Origin: JAAYZX01 sp040770645
GTDB lineage: Bacteria; Actinomycetota; Thermoleophilia; RBG-16-64-13
DNA: 61,323 bases
Direction of reading: 5' to 3'
Assembly (NCBI GenBank): GCA_040770645.1
Contig: JAXGIS010000012.1
Coordinates: 1 to 61,323 of the forward strand
The translations under genes were made by a program, and so were the position numbers. Of the stretch, positions 25,128 to 33,846 are shown in pieces. Within the stretch, counting starts at the first letter, position 1, and each line of letters starts with the position of its first letter. A model generated the notes under the pieces. The model was given only the letters and a program-made list of their open reading frames with translations. It did not search any database and had not been told where the DNA came from.

Positions 25128-26441
25128 TCAGAAGCTCACACCGTAGCGTACTGCCGCCGCCCGAAAAGACCTCTCCAGCGAATACAGTCGGCTCACGTAG
25201 TTGGAGAACCCAGACACACCCGAGCCGTAGTAGACGGCCGCGAACCGCTCCCAGTCAGGATTGGATGAAGCGAGGAGGGGGAGGTAGAAGCCACCCGCCC
25301 CCACCTTGAGGTAGCGGCCAAACGCAGCCATACCCACGTCCGCCGTCGGAAACGAGTACCAATCGTTCCCGGCCACCCAGATGCACCCGTCAGATAGAAC
25401 GCCCCACGGCGTGTCGGCGCCGTGGTAGCGCAGACAGCCGAAGTTGTTACGCCGAGCCAGTGTGCCGCCCAGTTGAGGATCGCCCAACGAAGTCTCCGCG
25501 GCCATGATCACGAGCTGCGAGAGTGGGGGTATCCCGTACCATTCCGCATTCTGTAAGACCATCTCGCCCGTCACCGCGCTGTGATGCGGCCTGAAGAGCA
25601 CTTCATCCATGAAGGCCGCCAACGCCAGTTGCTCGCCGGTATACGACGACCCCGTGTCAGCCGCGCCGGAACCGGTATCGACGCCCGTCTTTGCAGCCGC
25701 ATCCGGAGCCGGACCCATCTCGGCCCCACTCACCATTGGTAGGCTCGCATCGTCCGCCAGGAAGACGGGGGCCATGCCGGCCGCCATGCGTTCCGCCAGT
25801 TCGTCGGCCCGCGCCAGGACGAGACTGAACTGAGCCCGGGTCATGGGATCCCAAGGATTCAGACGTCCGGCGTTACCCGTAAACAGGCCGTAACCCACAA
25901 CCAAAGCAACGGATGGACGAGATGCTACGGTAACGGAACCCTCGTCCACGAAGCGGTGAAGCACCGAATCGATCTCCCCCTCGGTCAGTCCCCGGGCTTT
26001 CGCCTCCAGACCCAGACTGCGAACGACTACCGCAGCCATCTGCTCCCTAGTGAGTGAGAGGTCGGGCCTGAAGGTGCCATCGGGATAGCCCTTCATCCAG
26101 CCCACCGCCGACACCGAAGTCACGAACGGCGCGAAAGTCCCCTCCACATCGGGGAAGATCGTTTCGGGTGTCCCAGGCGCCTGGGGTACCCGCCAGTTCA
26201 CGAGCATCTTGGCCGCCTGTCCGCGGGTGAGGGCGTCGTCGGGTAGGAAGAGCCCAGAAGCGGTCCCACCGACGATACCGCGGGCGGCGAGTAGTTCGAT
26301 AGCGTCGTGAGCGGGGTGGCTTTCGGGGACATCGGGGAAGGTTGAGGGGTGGGCCGGCGCCGCTTCAGCGGCGATACATGCGAACAGCAGGGCTGCCATC
26401 AGCAGCATGGTCGTGACAGCAAGACTCTTGATTCTTCTCAT
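25128..26441 (-). CDS. Secreted protein: three S-layer homology domains plus lysozyme-like domain
   Basis: 437 residues. Signal peptide (1-27, ...FACIAAEAA). Three SLH repeats at about 33-90, 93-150 and 160-215 (FPDVPESHPAHDAIELLAAR; FPDVEGTFAPFVTSVSAVGW). A Gly/Thr/Asp-rich linker (230-270), then a glucosaminidase-type domain with MAAETSLGDPQLGGTLARRN (catalytic Glu) and NFGCLRYHG. It would attach to secondary cell-wall polymer and cut peptidoglycan. The gene is preceded by about 400 bp without genes holding stable hairpins. Confidence 0.85.
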   Translation of the reverse strand: MRRIKSLAVTTMLLMAALLFACIAAEAAPAHPSTFPDVPESHPAHDAIELLAARGIVGGTASGLFLPDDALTRGQAAKMLVNWRVPQAPGTPETIFPDVEGTFAPFVTSVSAVGWMKGYPDGTFRPDLSLTREQMAAVVVRSLGLEAKARGLTEGEIDSVLHRFVDEGSVTVASRPSVALVVGYGLFTGNAGRLNPWDPMTRAQFSLVLARADELAERMAAGMAPVFLADDASLPMVSGAEMGPAPDAAAKTGVDTGSGAADTGSSYTGEQLALAAFMDEVLFRPHHSAVTGEMVLQNAEWYGIPPLSQLVIMAAETSLGDPQLGGTLARRNNFGCLRYHGADTPWGVLSDGCIWVAGNDWYSFPTADVGMAAFGRYLKVGAGGFYLPLLASSNPDWERFAAVYYGSGVSGFSNYVSRLYSLERSFRAAAVRYGVSF

Positions 26442-26844
26442 TCCTCTGCCTTTGTTCGTTTACAAGTGCGTGAGGGTTCGCCGGCTTTGGGCAGGCCAAG
26501 ACGTGCGTCACCCAAGGGCACGCAGGCGCATGCGAACGCCGAGGCGCGACCTCAAGATGCGAAGGGGGGTCACCTAGAAGAAAAAAGTCTCGCGACGCGC
26601 TTTGGGCCTGGTCATTGCTCCAGCTCGCCCTCTGCCCAAGTCTAAGACTGTGAAAGACCAAGGCGGTTGCTTGCACTACGGGACGACATACTACCAGCCT
26701 CTACCGCCTGCGCACAGGTCGAGAACCCGAGCCGGTGACCAGTTCATCAAAAGACCGTGCGCGGGAGTTGGGCACGGGAACCCCGGTGATGCCGGGGCTT
26801 CGACAACAAGCGCTGAACCTGGATTTACCAGCAAATCACAATGA
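26442..26844 (-). other. Long non-coding leader of the SLH lysozyme gene, structured
   Basis: About 400 bp without a supported ORF, divergent from the promoter at 26845. It contains nested inverted repeats: CCGTGC (26755-26760) with GCACGG (26772-26777), and CCCCGG (26781-26786) with CCGGGG (26792-26797). On the minus strand a GC-rich stretch runs into TTTTTT (complement of 26581-26586), a possible intrinsic terminator about 140 bp before the gene. Cell-wall hydrolase genes in high-GC Gram-positives often carry c-di-AMP (ydaO) riboswitches, but I cannot match that consensus by eye. Confidence 0.35.
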
Positions 26845-26872
26845 TTGACGCGTGTAGTTCGTGGCATATAAT
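26845..26872 (+). promoter_or_regulatory. Near-consensus sigma-70-type promoter
   Basis: TTGACG at 26845-26850 and TATAAT at 26867-26872, spaced 16 bp: the best promoter match in the window. Predicted transcription start is near 26879, giving a leader of about 120 nt before GTG 27002. The leader is GC-rich and includes CAGGG/CCCTG pairing near its 5' end. Confidence 0.75.
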
Positions 26873-27001
26873 GAAGCCATGCAGGGGGGGTGGATACCCT
26901 GCTTCCACCGCTCGGAAGGCCACTCGGAGAGGGTCCCGCGACGCTCGCCACGGCTCTGCGCACAGCCCTACTCACGAGCCGAGCGCCGAAAGGAGGCTGC
27001 C

Positions 27002-27274
27002 GTGCTTCTCATCTCGTTGGCCAATGTGCGCACCGGCACAGACCGCGAACGGATCGCACGCCGGGTGCACTGGTCCTACCCCTCAGGACTGAAACTGATA
27101 GCCGAATACTGGCTGCAAACCGATAATCCGAAGCTGATATCCATAGTCGAGGCCGACGACATCGCCTCGGTCATGGCGGCAACGTCAGCGTGGGACGACG
27201 TCTTCTCCTTCAACGTCGTCCCCGCGTGCACCGCAGAGCAGGGTCTGGAGATCGCCAAGAAGATGCTGTCGTAA
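27002..27274 (+). CDS. Conserved small protein, DUF3303-like
   Basis: GTG 27002 is chosen because AAAGGAGG ends 5 bases upstream. 90 residues, soluble. The sequence (SYPSGLKLIAEYWLQTDNPK, then IVEADDIASVMAATSAWDDV, then FNVVPACTAEQGLE) resembles dimeric ferredoxin-like-fold proteins in which an 'EYW' strand and an EAD strand are conserved. Function unknown. It has its own strong promoter and a hairpin downstream, so it is monocistronic and probably well expressed. Confidence 0.7.
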   Translation: MLLISLANVRTGTDRERIARRVHWSYPSGLKLIAEYWLQTDNPKLISIVEADDIASVMAATSAWDDVFSFNVVPACTAEQGLEIAKKMLS

Positions 27275-27304
27275 CCCCATTTCTCGCGCGCGGTTCAATT
27301 TAGT

Positions 27305-27324
27305 GGAGGCGCCGTGGAGCCTCC
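27305..27324 (+). terminator. Hairpin after the DUF3303-like gene
   Basis: GGAGGC / GCCTCC 6-bp stem with an 8-base loop, 30 bp after the stop. Weak and without a clean T-tract, but the following 240 bp to the next gene contain nothing else recognisable. Confidence 0.4.
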
Positions 27325-27566
27325 GTTCTCAGCAAGACCATACTGAGCCGTGTGTCGGCCGCCGGTCGACAACTCCGTAACCCCCCACGCCCGCATGTGT
27401 CCGGCCTCGCTTCAGCGGACGTCCGCACATGCGTGACTCCCGCCCCATCCACCCCGCCCCACCCGTGTGTGGCGGGGGCCTTCCTGTGGGTATCTTGCAC
27501 TAGTTGACCGTCGACCCACGCTACATTGCGTGTTTCATTACGCCCTTAGACCGTTGGAGGTTTACC

Positions 27567-28019
27567 ATGCACCTAGAGACCCCACACGCGCTCAAAGTGG
27601 AGCACGACGCTCTGCACGACACCCTGCGGCGGGCAACCAAGGAGGACGGGGCCCTCGGCACCGCCGCCGTGACCGTAGCCGAACTACTACATCCTCACTT
27701 CGTGAAGGAAGAAGCGTACGCTCTACCGCCACTGGGGCTGCTCGGGGAACTGGCCCGGGGTCCGGTGACCCCGGAGATGAGGCAGGTGCTCACCTTGACC
27801 GACAGGCTGAAGGCCGAGCTAGATGAAATGGTGGCCGAACATCAGACCATAGTAGCCGCGCTCGCCGAGCTCTCTGCGGCCGCCGCTGAGGCCGGAAGGG
27901 AGGAGTACGTCGAGTTCGCCGCGGCCCTCACCCTGCACGCACAGGCCGAGGAGGAGGTTACCTATCCTGCGGCCATCCTTGTCGGCGAATACGTGCGGAA
28001 GGGCTTGGAGACTACTTGA
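27567..28019 (+). CDS. Hemerythrin-like (HHE) protein
   Basis: ATG 27567, with GGAGG at 27556-27560. 150 residues, all helical. Putative iron ligands: His13 and His17 (EHDALH), His42/His44 with Glu48 (LLHPHFVKEE), His92 (AEHQTI), His124 with Glu128 (LHAQAEEEVTYP). The pattern fits the hemerythrin-like HHE fold that binds a diiron centre; roles include oxygen, NO or iron sensing. It is isolated between non-coding stretches. Confidence 0.82.
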   Translation: MHLETPHALKVEHDALHDTLRRATKEDGALGTAAVTVAELLHPHFVKEEAYALPPLGLLGELARGPVTPEMRQVLTLTDRLKAELDEMVAEHQTIVAALAELSAAAAEAGREEYVEFAAALTLHAQAEEEVTYPAAILVGEYVRKGLETT

Positions 28020-28137
28020 TCCAGCCCCTGGTGAGAGCACGGCTGAAGCTGGGCTCGAATCCATCACAACGCCCCGTTCTCTCTCTTAACCGTCCATCGC
28101 GTATCCTCTGCACGCGACGGGCGAAGGAAGGAGAGCA

Positions 28138-30461
28138 GTGACAACAACGGGCGAAGTCGAACCCCTCACCAAAACCTATTACCGCATCATAGCCGCCGAG
28201 CTGGGCGTGCAGTCCCACCAAGTGGCGGCGACCGCCGATCTGCTGACCGCCGGGGCCACCGTGCCTTTCATCGCCCGCTACCGCAAGGAGGCCACGGGAT
28301 CGCTGGATGAGGTGTCCGTGTCGACCGTGCGTGACCGGCTGGAGCAGCTCGCCGAACTCGACAAACGTCGCCAGGCCGTGCTGCGCTCCCTGGCCGAGCG
28401 GGAGCTGCTCACTGAGGACCTCCGCGGCAAGCTGCAGGCTGCCGCCACTCTCACGGAGGTGGAGGACATCTACCTGCCCTTCCGGCCCAAGCGGCGTACC
28501 CGCGCCACTATCGCGCATGAAAGAGGCCTGGAGCCGCTGGCGCGCTGGCTGTTCGCACAGGATGGCGGCATGGACAGCCCCCTTGTCGCCGCATACGGTG
28601 CCACCGCAGGGCCGGCGCCGGCACGCCGGCCGCCTCGACCGCACCGTCAGAACCCACCTCGCCGCCCGTCGCCCTGCCTGCACGGCCCGCCGCCACCCCG
28701 GCCGAACTGTTGGCCGCCGCTGCCGCTTTCGTGGACGCGGAGCGTGGTGTCCCTACGGCCGAGGACGCATTGGCGGGGGCGCGCGACATCATCGCCGAGT
28801 GGGTCAACGAGGACGCCGCGGCCCGCGCCCGCCTGCGTCTTCTCTTTTCCCACCGTGGGGCCATGGTGTCGCACGTGGGTAGGGGCAAAGAAGAGGAGGG
28901 TGTCAAGTTCCGCGACTACTTCGACTGGCAGGAGCCCGCCTCCACCGCGCCCTCGCACCGTGTGCTGGCCATGCTGCGCGGCGAGAAGGAGGGTTTCCTG
29001 GTGCTGAGAGTGGAGCCACCCGAGGAGGAGGCGCTGCAACTACTGGAGCAGCAGTTTGTAACCGGCCGCGGTCCCGCTTCGGAGCAGGTACGGCTGGCAA
29101 CCGAAGACTCCTACCGGCGCCTACTGGGACCGTCACTGGAGACGGAAGCCCGCGTGGAACTCAAACGTCGCGCCGACGAAGAGGCCATCCGTGTCTTCGC
29201 CGCCAACGTGCGCGAGTTGCTGCTGGCGCCCCCTCTGGGACAGAAGGCCGTCCTGGCGGTGGACCCGGGCTTCCGCACCGGCTGTAAGCTGGCCGCCCTC
29301 GATGCCCAGGGGAACCTGTTGGAGCACGACACCATCTTCCCCCACCAATCGGAACGGTTGCGGACGGCCGCCGGTGAACGCATTATTCAGCTGGTAAGCG
29401 AACATGACCTCGAGGCCGTCGCCGTGGGCAACGGCACCGCCGGCCGTGAGACCGAGGCCTTCCTGCGCACCCTGGATCTGCCGTCGTCCGTGGTCGTCGT
29501 CATGGTGAACGAGAGCGGGGCCTCCATCTACTCCGCCTCCGACGCCGCCCGCGAGGAGTTCCCCGACCACGACGTGACCGTGCGCGGTGCCGTCTCCATC
29601 GGCCGGCGCCTCCAGGACCCCCTCGCCGAGTTGGTAAAGATCGACCCCAAGTCCATCGGCGTGGGCCAGTACCAGCACGATGTGGACCAACCCTCCCTCC
29701 GCCGTGCCCTCGACGACGTGGTCATGAGTTGCGTCAACTCCGTGGGCGTGGAGGTGAACCTCGCCAGCCGGCAACTACTCTCCTATGTGTCGGGATTGGG
29801 TCCGCAGCTGGCCACCAACATCGTGGCCCATCGCATTGCCAACGGCCCCTTCGGCTCCCGCGCCGAACTCCGCAAAGTCCCCCGCCTCGGCCCCAAGGCC
29901 TTCGAGCAAGCCGCCGGCTTCCTGCGTATCCGCGACGCTTCCAACCCCCTTGACGCCAGCGCCGTTCACCCCGAGAGCTACCCGGTGGTGGAAGCCATGG
30001 CCCACGACCTGGGCTGCACCGTGCCCGATCTCCTCCACCAGCCCGCGCTGCGCGCCCAAATCGACCTCAATCGCTACGTGACCGACACCATCGGCCTGCC
30101 CACCCTCACCGACATCCTGGCCGAGTTGGCCCGTCCCGGTCGCGACCCCCGCGAGCGCTTCGAGGCCTTCTCCTTCGCACCCGGCATCGAGAAACTCGAG
30201 GACTTGGAGCCCGGCATGCGGTTGCCGGGCATCGTCACCAATGTGACCAAGTTCGGGGCGTTCGTGGACGTGGGCGTGCACCAGGACGGTCTAGTACACG
30301 TGAGCAAACTCGCCAACCGCTTCGTGCGCGATCCGGCCGAAGTAGTCAAGGTGGGCCAACGCGTTGAGGTGTCCGTGCTGGAGGTGGATCTGAAACGGAA
30401 GAGGATCTCGCTGTCGATGCGGGAACCTTCCAACGACGCAACCTCGGGGACCCGCGCCTGA
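28138..30461 (+). CDS. Tex-type S1 RNA-binding transcription protein, one frameshift
   Basis: GTG 28138 with GGAAGGAG upstream. The N-terminal piece (GATVPFIARYRKEATGSLDE) runs to about 28600. The rest is one base out of register and continues from about 28610 to 30461. Restored length is about 774 residues, normal for Tex. Contents: Tex N-terminal domain, YqgF/RNase-H-like domain (VLAVDPGFRTGCKLAALD), paired helix-hairpin-helix (VPRLGPKAFEQAAGFLRI), and S1 domain (PGIVTNVTKFGAFVDVGVHQ). The join lies at the start of a Pro/Ala/Thr-rich linker (to about 28700) not typical of Tex. Tex acts on RNA polymerase and RNA. Confidence 0.92.
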
Positions 30462-30615
30462 TACCCTAAAACAGCCGGAAGCGGGGTGTGCAAGCGGTGA
30501 ACTGCTGCAGGATTTGGGAGCAACGCGTGTTATTGCTCCGGCCGGACCAAGGATAGGTAGTGACCCTACAACGAGAACCCCGAGTTCACGCCACCGATGG
30601 AGGGACAGCAGGCCT

Positions 30616-30834
30616 ATGATCACAGGGTACTGGGCAGAGCGTTCTTTCCGCGCAGGCGACGAGTTGGTATTCCGACACGGCGGCCGGCGCCGGGCGTGCC
30701 GCGTGCTCTCCTCGCCCTGGGTGGACAACACGGGCCGAGTAGTGGAGATACTGATCCTAGAAGAGAAGCGCGTGGTCCGCTGTCACGATACGGACCTGGA
30801 ACTCCCCGGCCAGCCCATGGAGCCGGACTGGTAG
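30616..30834 (+). CDS. Small conserved-looking hypothetical protein
   Basis: 72 residues (ATG 30616). Beta-rich with alternating hydrophobics: FRAGDELVFRHGGRRRACRV, then VVEILILEEKRVVRCHDTDL, suggesting a small SH3- or KOW-like barrel. The ribosome site is weak. It lies between tex and the diacylglycerol-kinase-like gene on the same strand. I do not recognise the family. Confidence 0.5.
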   Translation: MITGYWAERSFRAGDELVFRHGGRRRACRVLSSPWVDNTGRVVEILILEEKRVVRCHDTDLELPGQPMEPDW

Positions 30835-30964
30835 ATGACTCCTTCGACTTACCGGCGATTCGGCGGTCACTACTCCCTTGCAGGGCACGCAAAGTACCCT
30901 GACTCAACATCATCAGCCAACCGATCAACGCATTCGCCAACTGAGGCAAGCGCCAATTACCATC

Positions 30965-31840
30965 ATGCGCATCGGTCTCATCTGTAATCCTACGGCCGGC
31001 GGCGGCCGAGCGGCGGGGAACGCGGAGCAGGCCGTGGATGAGCTCAGGCGGCTCGGCTGCGATGTGGAATCGGCCTTCACCACCGCCCGTAACGATGCCA
31101 CCGCCCAAGCCACGCGGTTGGCCCGCATCACCGACGCCTTGGTAGTGGTGGGCGGTGACGGCACCATCAACGAAGTTGTGAACGGCCTGAAGGGAACATC
31201 TATCCCACTGGGCATCATCCCCTCCGGCTCGGTCAACGTGCTATCGCTGGAGTTGGGGCTCCCCCGCTCCGTGGAAAGAGCGTGCGCAGTGGTGGTGGCG
31301 GGACGGGTACGAGATTTGGATGTGGGCGTAGTGAATGGTCGGCGCTTCACGCTCATGGTGGGAGTGGGATTCGACGCACTCACGGTGAAGAACATCGACC
31401 TCACAGCCAAACGCCGCTACGGCGAAGCGGCTTTCGTGGCCACGGCACTGCGCCGGGAAGTGCGCCGCGAAGGCCCCGATTTTGTGGTCCACGTGGGGCG
31501 GCGACGGTTTGTGGCCAACTTCGCAGTGGCGGCAAATACACACTACTACGGAGGCAGATTCGGAGTGGCGCGCCGCGCGCGGCCCGATGACGGCCTACTC
31601 GACGTCGTGGCCTTCCGGGATCGCACTTTCGCCGGGCAGGCGTCTTTCTGGCTGGGAGCGCTGGTGGGGTGGGCAGGTCTGCACCCGTCGGCGGCAGAGA
31701 TGCGTGCTCGGCGGCTGCAGTTCGTGCCTTACGGCGACCGGGGGCCGGTCTGGTACCAAGTCGATGGCGAGTTGGCAGGCACGCTGCCCGCTGAAGTTGA
31801 CCTCGAACCAGGCGCGCTCAGCGTGTTCGTGCCCACGTAA
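30965..31840 (+). CDS. Diacylglycerol-kinase / lipid-kinase family protein
   Basis: 291 residues. CNPTAGGGRA near the start and GGDGTINEV (63-71) form the DAGK catalytic nucleotide site; IIPSGSVNVLSLELG follows (the family usually reads GTxNxxA, so Ser-Val here is a mild variation). VGVGFDA and the C-terminal VWYQVDGEL are also typical. It would phosphorylate diacylglycerol or a related lipid at the membrane. Complete and unbroken. Confidence 0.88.
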   Translation: MRIGLICNPTAGGGRAAGNAEQAVDELRRLGCDVESAFTTARNDATAQATRLARITDALVVVGGDGTINEVVNGLKGTSIPLGIIPSGSVNVLSLELGLPRSVERACAVVVAGRVRDLDVGVVNGRRFTLMVGVGFDALTVKNIDLTAKRRYGEAAFVATALRREVRREGPDFVVHVGRRRFVANFAVAANTHYYGGRFGVARRARPDDGLLDVVAFRDRTFAGQASFWLGALVGWAGLHPSAAEMRARRLQFVPYGDRGPVWYQVDGELAGTLPAEVDLEPGALSVFVPT

Positions 31841-31908
31841 TTTGGCTAACCACAGCTTGAGGCGGCCTTCGCGGCCACTTGAGCGCTGGTGTATGATTCT
31901 ATGTTGGT

Positions 31909-32565
31909 ATGGATTACGCAGAACTCAAAGCGCTCATCGCCAACCCCGGCGGGCACTTCCCCGAGAGCCTGCTCACGCTCGTGCAGGGCTGCGCGGCAGA
32001 TTGCGACGAATGCTCCAGGAGGACATCGGCATCGCGCATCGTCACCGGCTCGGGTCCCGCGTCAGCCAGACTGATGGTGGTAATCAGCGCACCCACCCCG
32101 GACGACGACGCGGCCGGTTCCCCGCTGACCGGCCCCGAAGAGGAGATAATAGAGCATTGCCTCAAGATGACCGGCATAGGCAGGCCCGACGTCTACGTCA
32201 CATGTGCGCTCAAGCACTTCTCGCCACACGCAGCGGATGAGGCAGACATAGCGGCCTGCCGCCGGTGGCTACAGGCCGAGATCGCCGTCGTGAAACCGGA
32301 GGTGGTCGTCTGTCTGGGCGAGGCTGCAGCCCAAGCCGTACTTGGGCAGCGGGTCGATTTGCCCCGCGAGCGGGGTCGGGTCTTCCATCCCGGTTTCGTG
32401 CCCAAGGTGGTCACCACTGTTGACCTAACTTCGATTCTCGAAGCTTCCGACGAAGACGCGTTCCGCCGAGCCCGTGATGAGTTCCTGCTGGAATTTCACG
32501 GCCTGGCCGAGACCCTGGGGGTCTTTGACCCCTGGCGCGGACGGGAAGCACTCGCACAACTCTGA
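31909..32565 (+). CDS. Uracil-DNA-glycosylase-superfamily protein with altered active site
   Basis: 218 residues. The 4Fe-4S ligands of family-4/5 UDGs are present: Cys32 and Cys35 (CDEC), Cys99 (VTCALKH), Cys117 (AACRRW). VVKPEVVVCLGEAAAQAVLG is the Rossmann-like core strand. The catalytic GEAPG loop is replaced by SAPTP followed by acidic residues (63-68), and the C-terminal HPS motif appears as TTVDLTSIL, with Asp for His. It may be a non-canonical glycosylase or a non-catalytic relative. TGTATGAT just upstream may be an extended -10 element. Confidence 0.75.
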   Translation: MDYAELKALIANPGGHFPESLLTLVQGCAADCDECSRRTSASRIVTGSGPASARLMVVISAPTPDDDAAGSPLTGPEEEIIEHCLKMTGIGRPDVYVTCALKHFSPHAADEADIAACRRWLQAEIAVVKPEVVVCLGEAAAQAVLGQRVDLPRERGRVFHPGFVPKVVTTVDLTSILEASDEDAFRRARDEFLLEFHGLAETLGVFDPWRGREALAQL

Positions 32566-32692
32566 CGGCCATCTCCGGAGATCCTGCCCGCGGTCGCCCA
32601 CCATCAAGACTCCTCCTGCCCACTCGTAGGGGATTCGCATCACGTATCGAAACCCTTAGGAGATACACGTCGGCAGAAGGGAAGGGGTCTAC

Positions 32693-33751
32693 GTGTCGGG
32701 CACGGCGAACGCGGAGCCGCCTGTAGATGCAGCATCCTCCCCCGCTTCAGCGGGCGGAGGGCGCACCACACCTACTGAACCATCGCGCATGCCTCCCTGG
32801 GTACCCCGCCTCGTGCTCTACGTGGCGCTGGTGGGTACTGCCGCCGTCTTTGCCATCATGCTGCTCCGACAACTCACCGGTCTCATCTGGATCATGGTCA
32901 TCGCTCTGTTCCTCTCCTTCGCGCTGGAACCCGCCGTGAACTGGTTCTGCAAACATCGCTGGACCCGCTTCTGGGCCACTTCTTTCATCCTTGCTCTGCT
33001 GTTGCTCGCTACTGTCGGTATTGCAGCAGTGTTCGTGCCCCTGTTCGTAGCCCAGGTAGGATCGCTCGTCCAGTTTGTCGGCGATGTCATCAACACACTG
33101 AACCCTCTGCTACAGAAGTGGTTCGGCCACAGCATCTCTCTCGACAGCATCACCGACTGGATCCCACAGATTGCCCAAGCCGGACTGGGACTACTGGGAG
33201 GCGTGGTAGGGATAGTGGGGAGTCTGGCTTCTTTCGTGGGCCGAGCCCTTGCTGTGGCCTTTTTCGCATTCTTCCTTGTCGCCGATGGTCCCAAGTTCCG
33301 TCGCTACATCTGCTCTTTCCTCCCGCCCGATCGCCAACAGAAGGTACTGTGGACTTGGGACACGGCCCTTGACAAAACCGGCAGCTACTTCTACTCGCGG
33401 CTGCTTCAGGCCCTCATCGCCGGGGGAACGGCTTTCGTGGTGATGGCTATTCTGCGCGTCCCCTTCGCGCTACCTCTGGCACTGTGGGTCGGCCTCATTT
33501 CCCAGTTCATCCCAGCCGTGGGCTCGTATATCGCAGCCATTCTTCCCCTCCTCATCGCATTGTTCGTCAGTCTGCCCACCTTCCTCATCCTGGGCGGGTG
33601 GTTCCTCCTCTACCAACTCATCGAGAACTACATCATCAGTCCCAAGATCACAGCCCACACCATGGAACTACACCCCGCCGTGGCGCTGGGTTCGGGCGGT
33701 GCTCTTCGGGTTTTCATAGGTGCATTCTCGCCCTCCCGGCCGCAGCCGTGA
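32693..33751 (+). CDS. AI-2E-family transporter (PerM-like), C-terminus frameshifted
   Basis: GTG 32693. A Ser/Pro-rich cytoplasmic N-terminus, then about seven to eight membrane segments. Family motifs LFLSFALEPAVNWF and IENYIISPKITAHTMELHPA are present. Normally the protein continues past GxxLxGxxGALLALPxAA. Here the frame changes to SPSRPQP and stops, while another frame resumes ILALPAAAVIR, then RRYDVVEDEL, to about 33836. One or two indels near 33690-33725 explain this. The family includes PerM and proposed autoinducer exporters; the substrate here is unknown. Confidence 0.85.
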   Translation: MSGTANAEPPVDAASSPASAGGGRTTPTEPSRMPPWVPRLVLYVALVGTAAVFAIMLLRQLTGLIWIMVIALFLSFALEPAVNWFCKHRWTRFWATSFILALLLLATVGIAAVFVPLFVAQVGSLVQFVGDVINTLNPLLQKWFGHSISLDSITDWIPQIAQAGLGLLGGVVGIVGSLASFVGRALAVAFFAFFLVADGPKFRRYICSFLPPDRQQKVLWTWDTALDKTGSYFYSRLLQALIAGGTAFVVMAILRVPFALPLALWVGLISQFIPAVGSYIAAILPLLIALFVSLPTFLILGGWFLLYQLIENYIISPKITAHTMELHPAVALGSGGALRVFIGAFSPSRPQP

Positions 33752-33846
33752 TCCGTTTAAGGGCAAATTCCCGCCGATATGATGTAGTAGAAGACGAACT
33801 CGCCCACCGAATCCCCAGTGCTCTGATCGAATTCAGGAGCAGGCAG

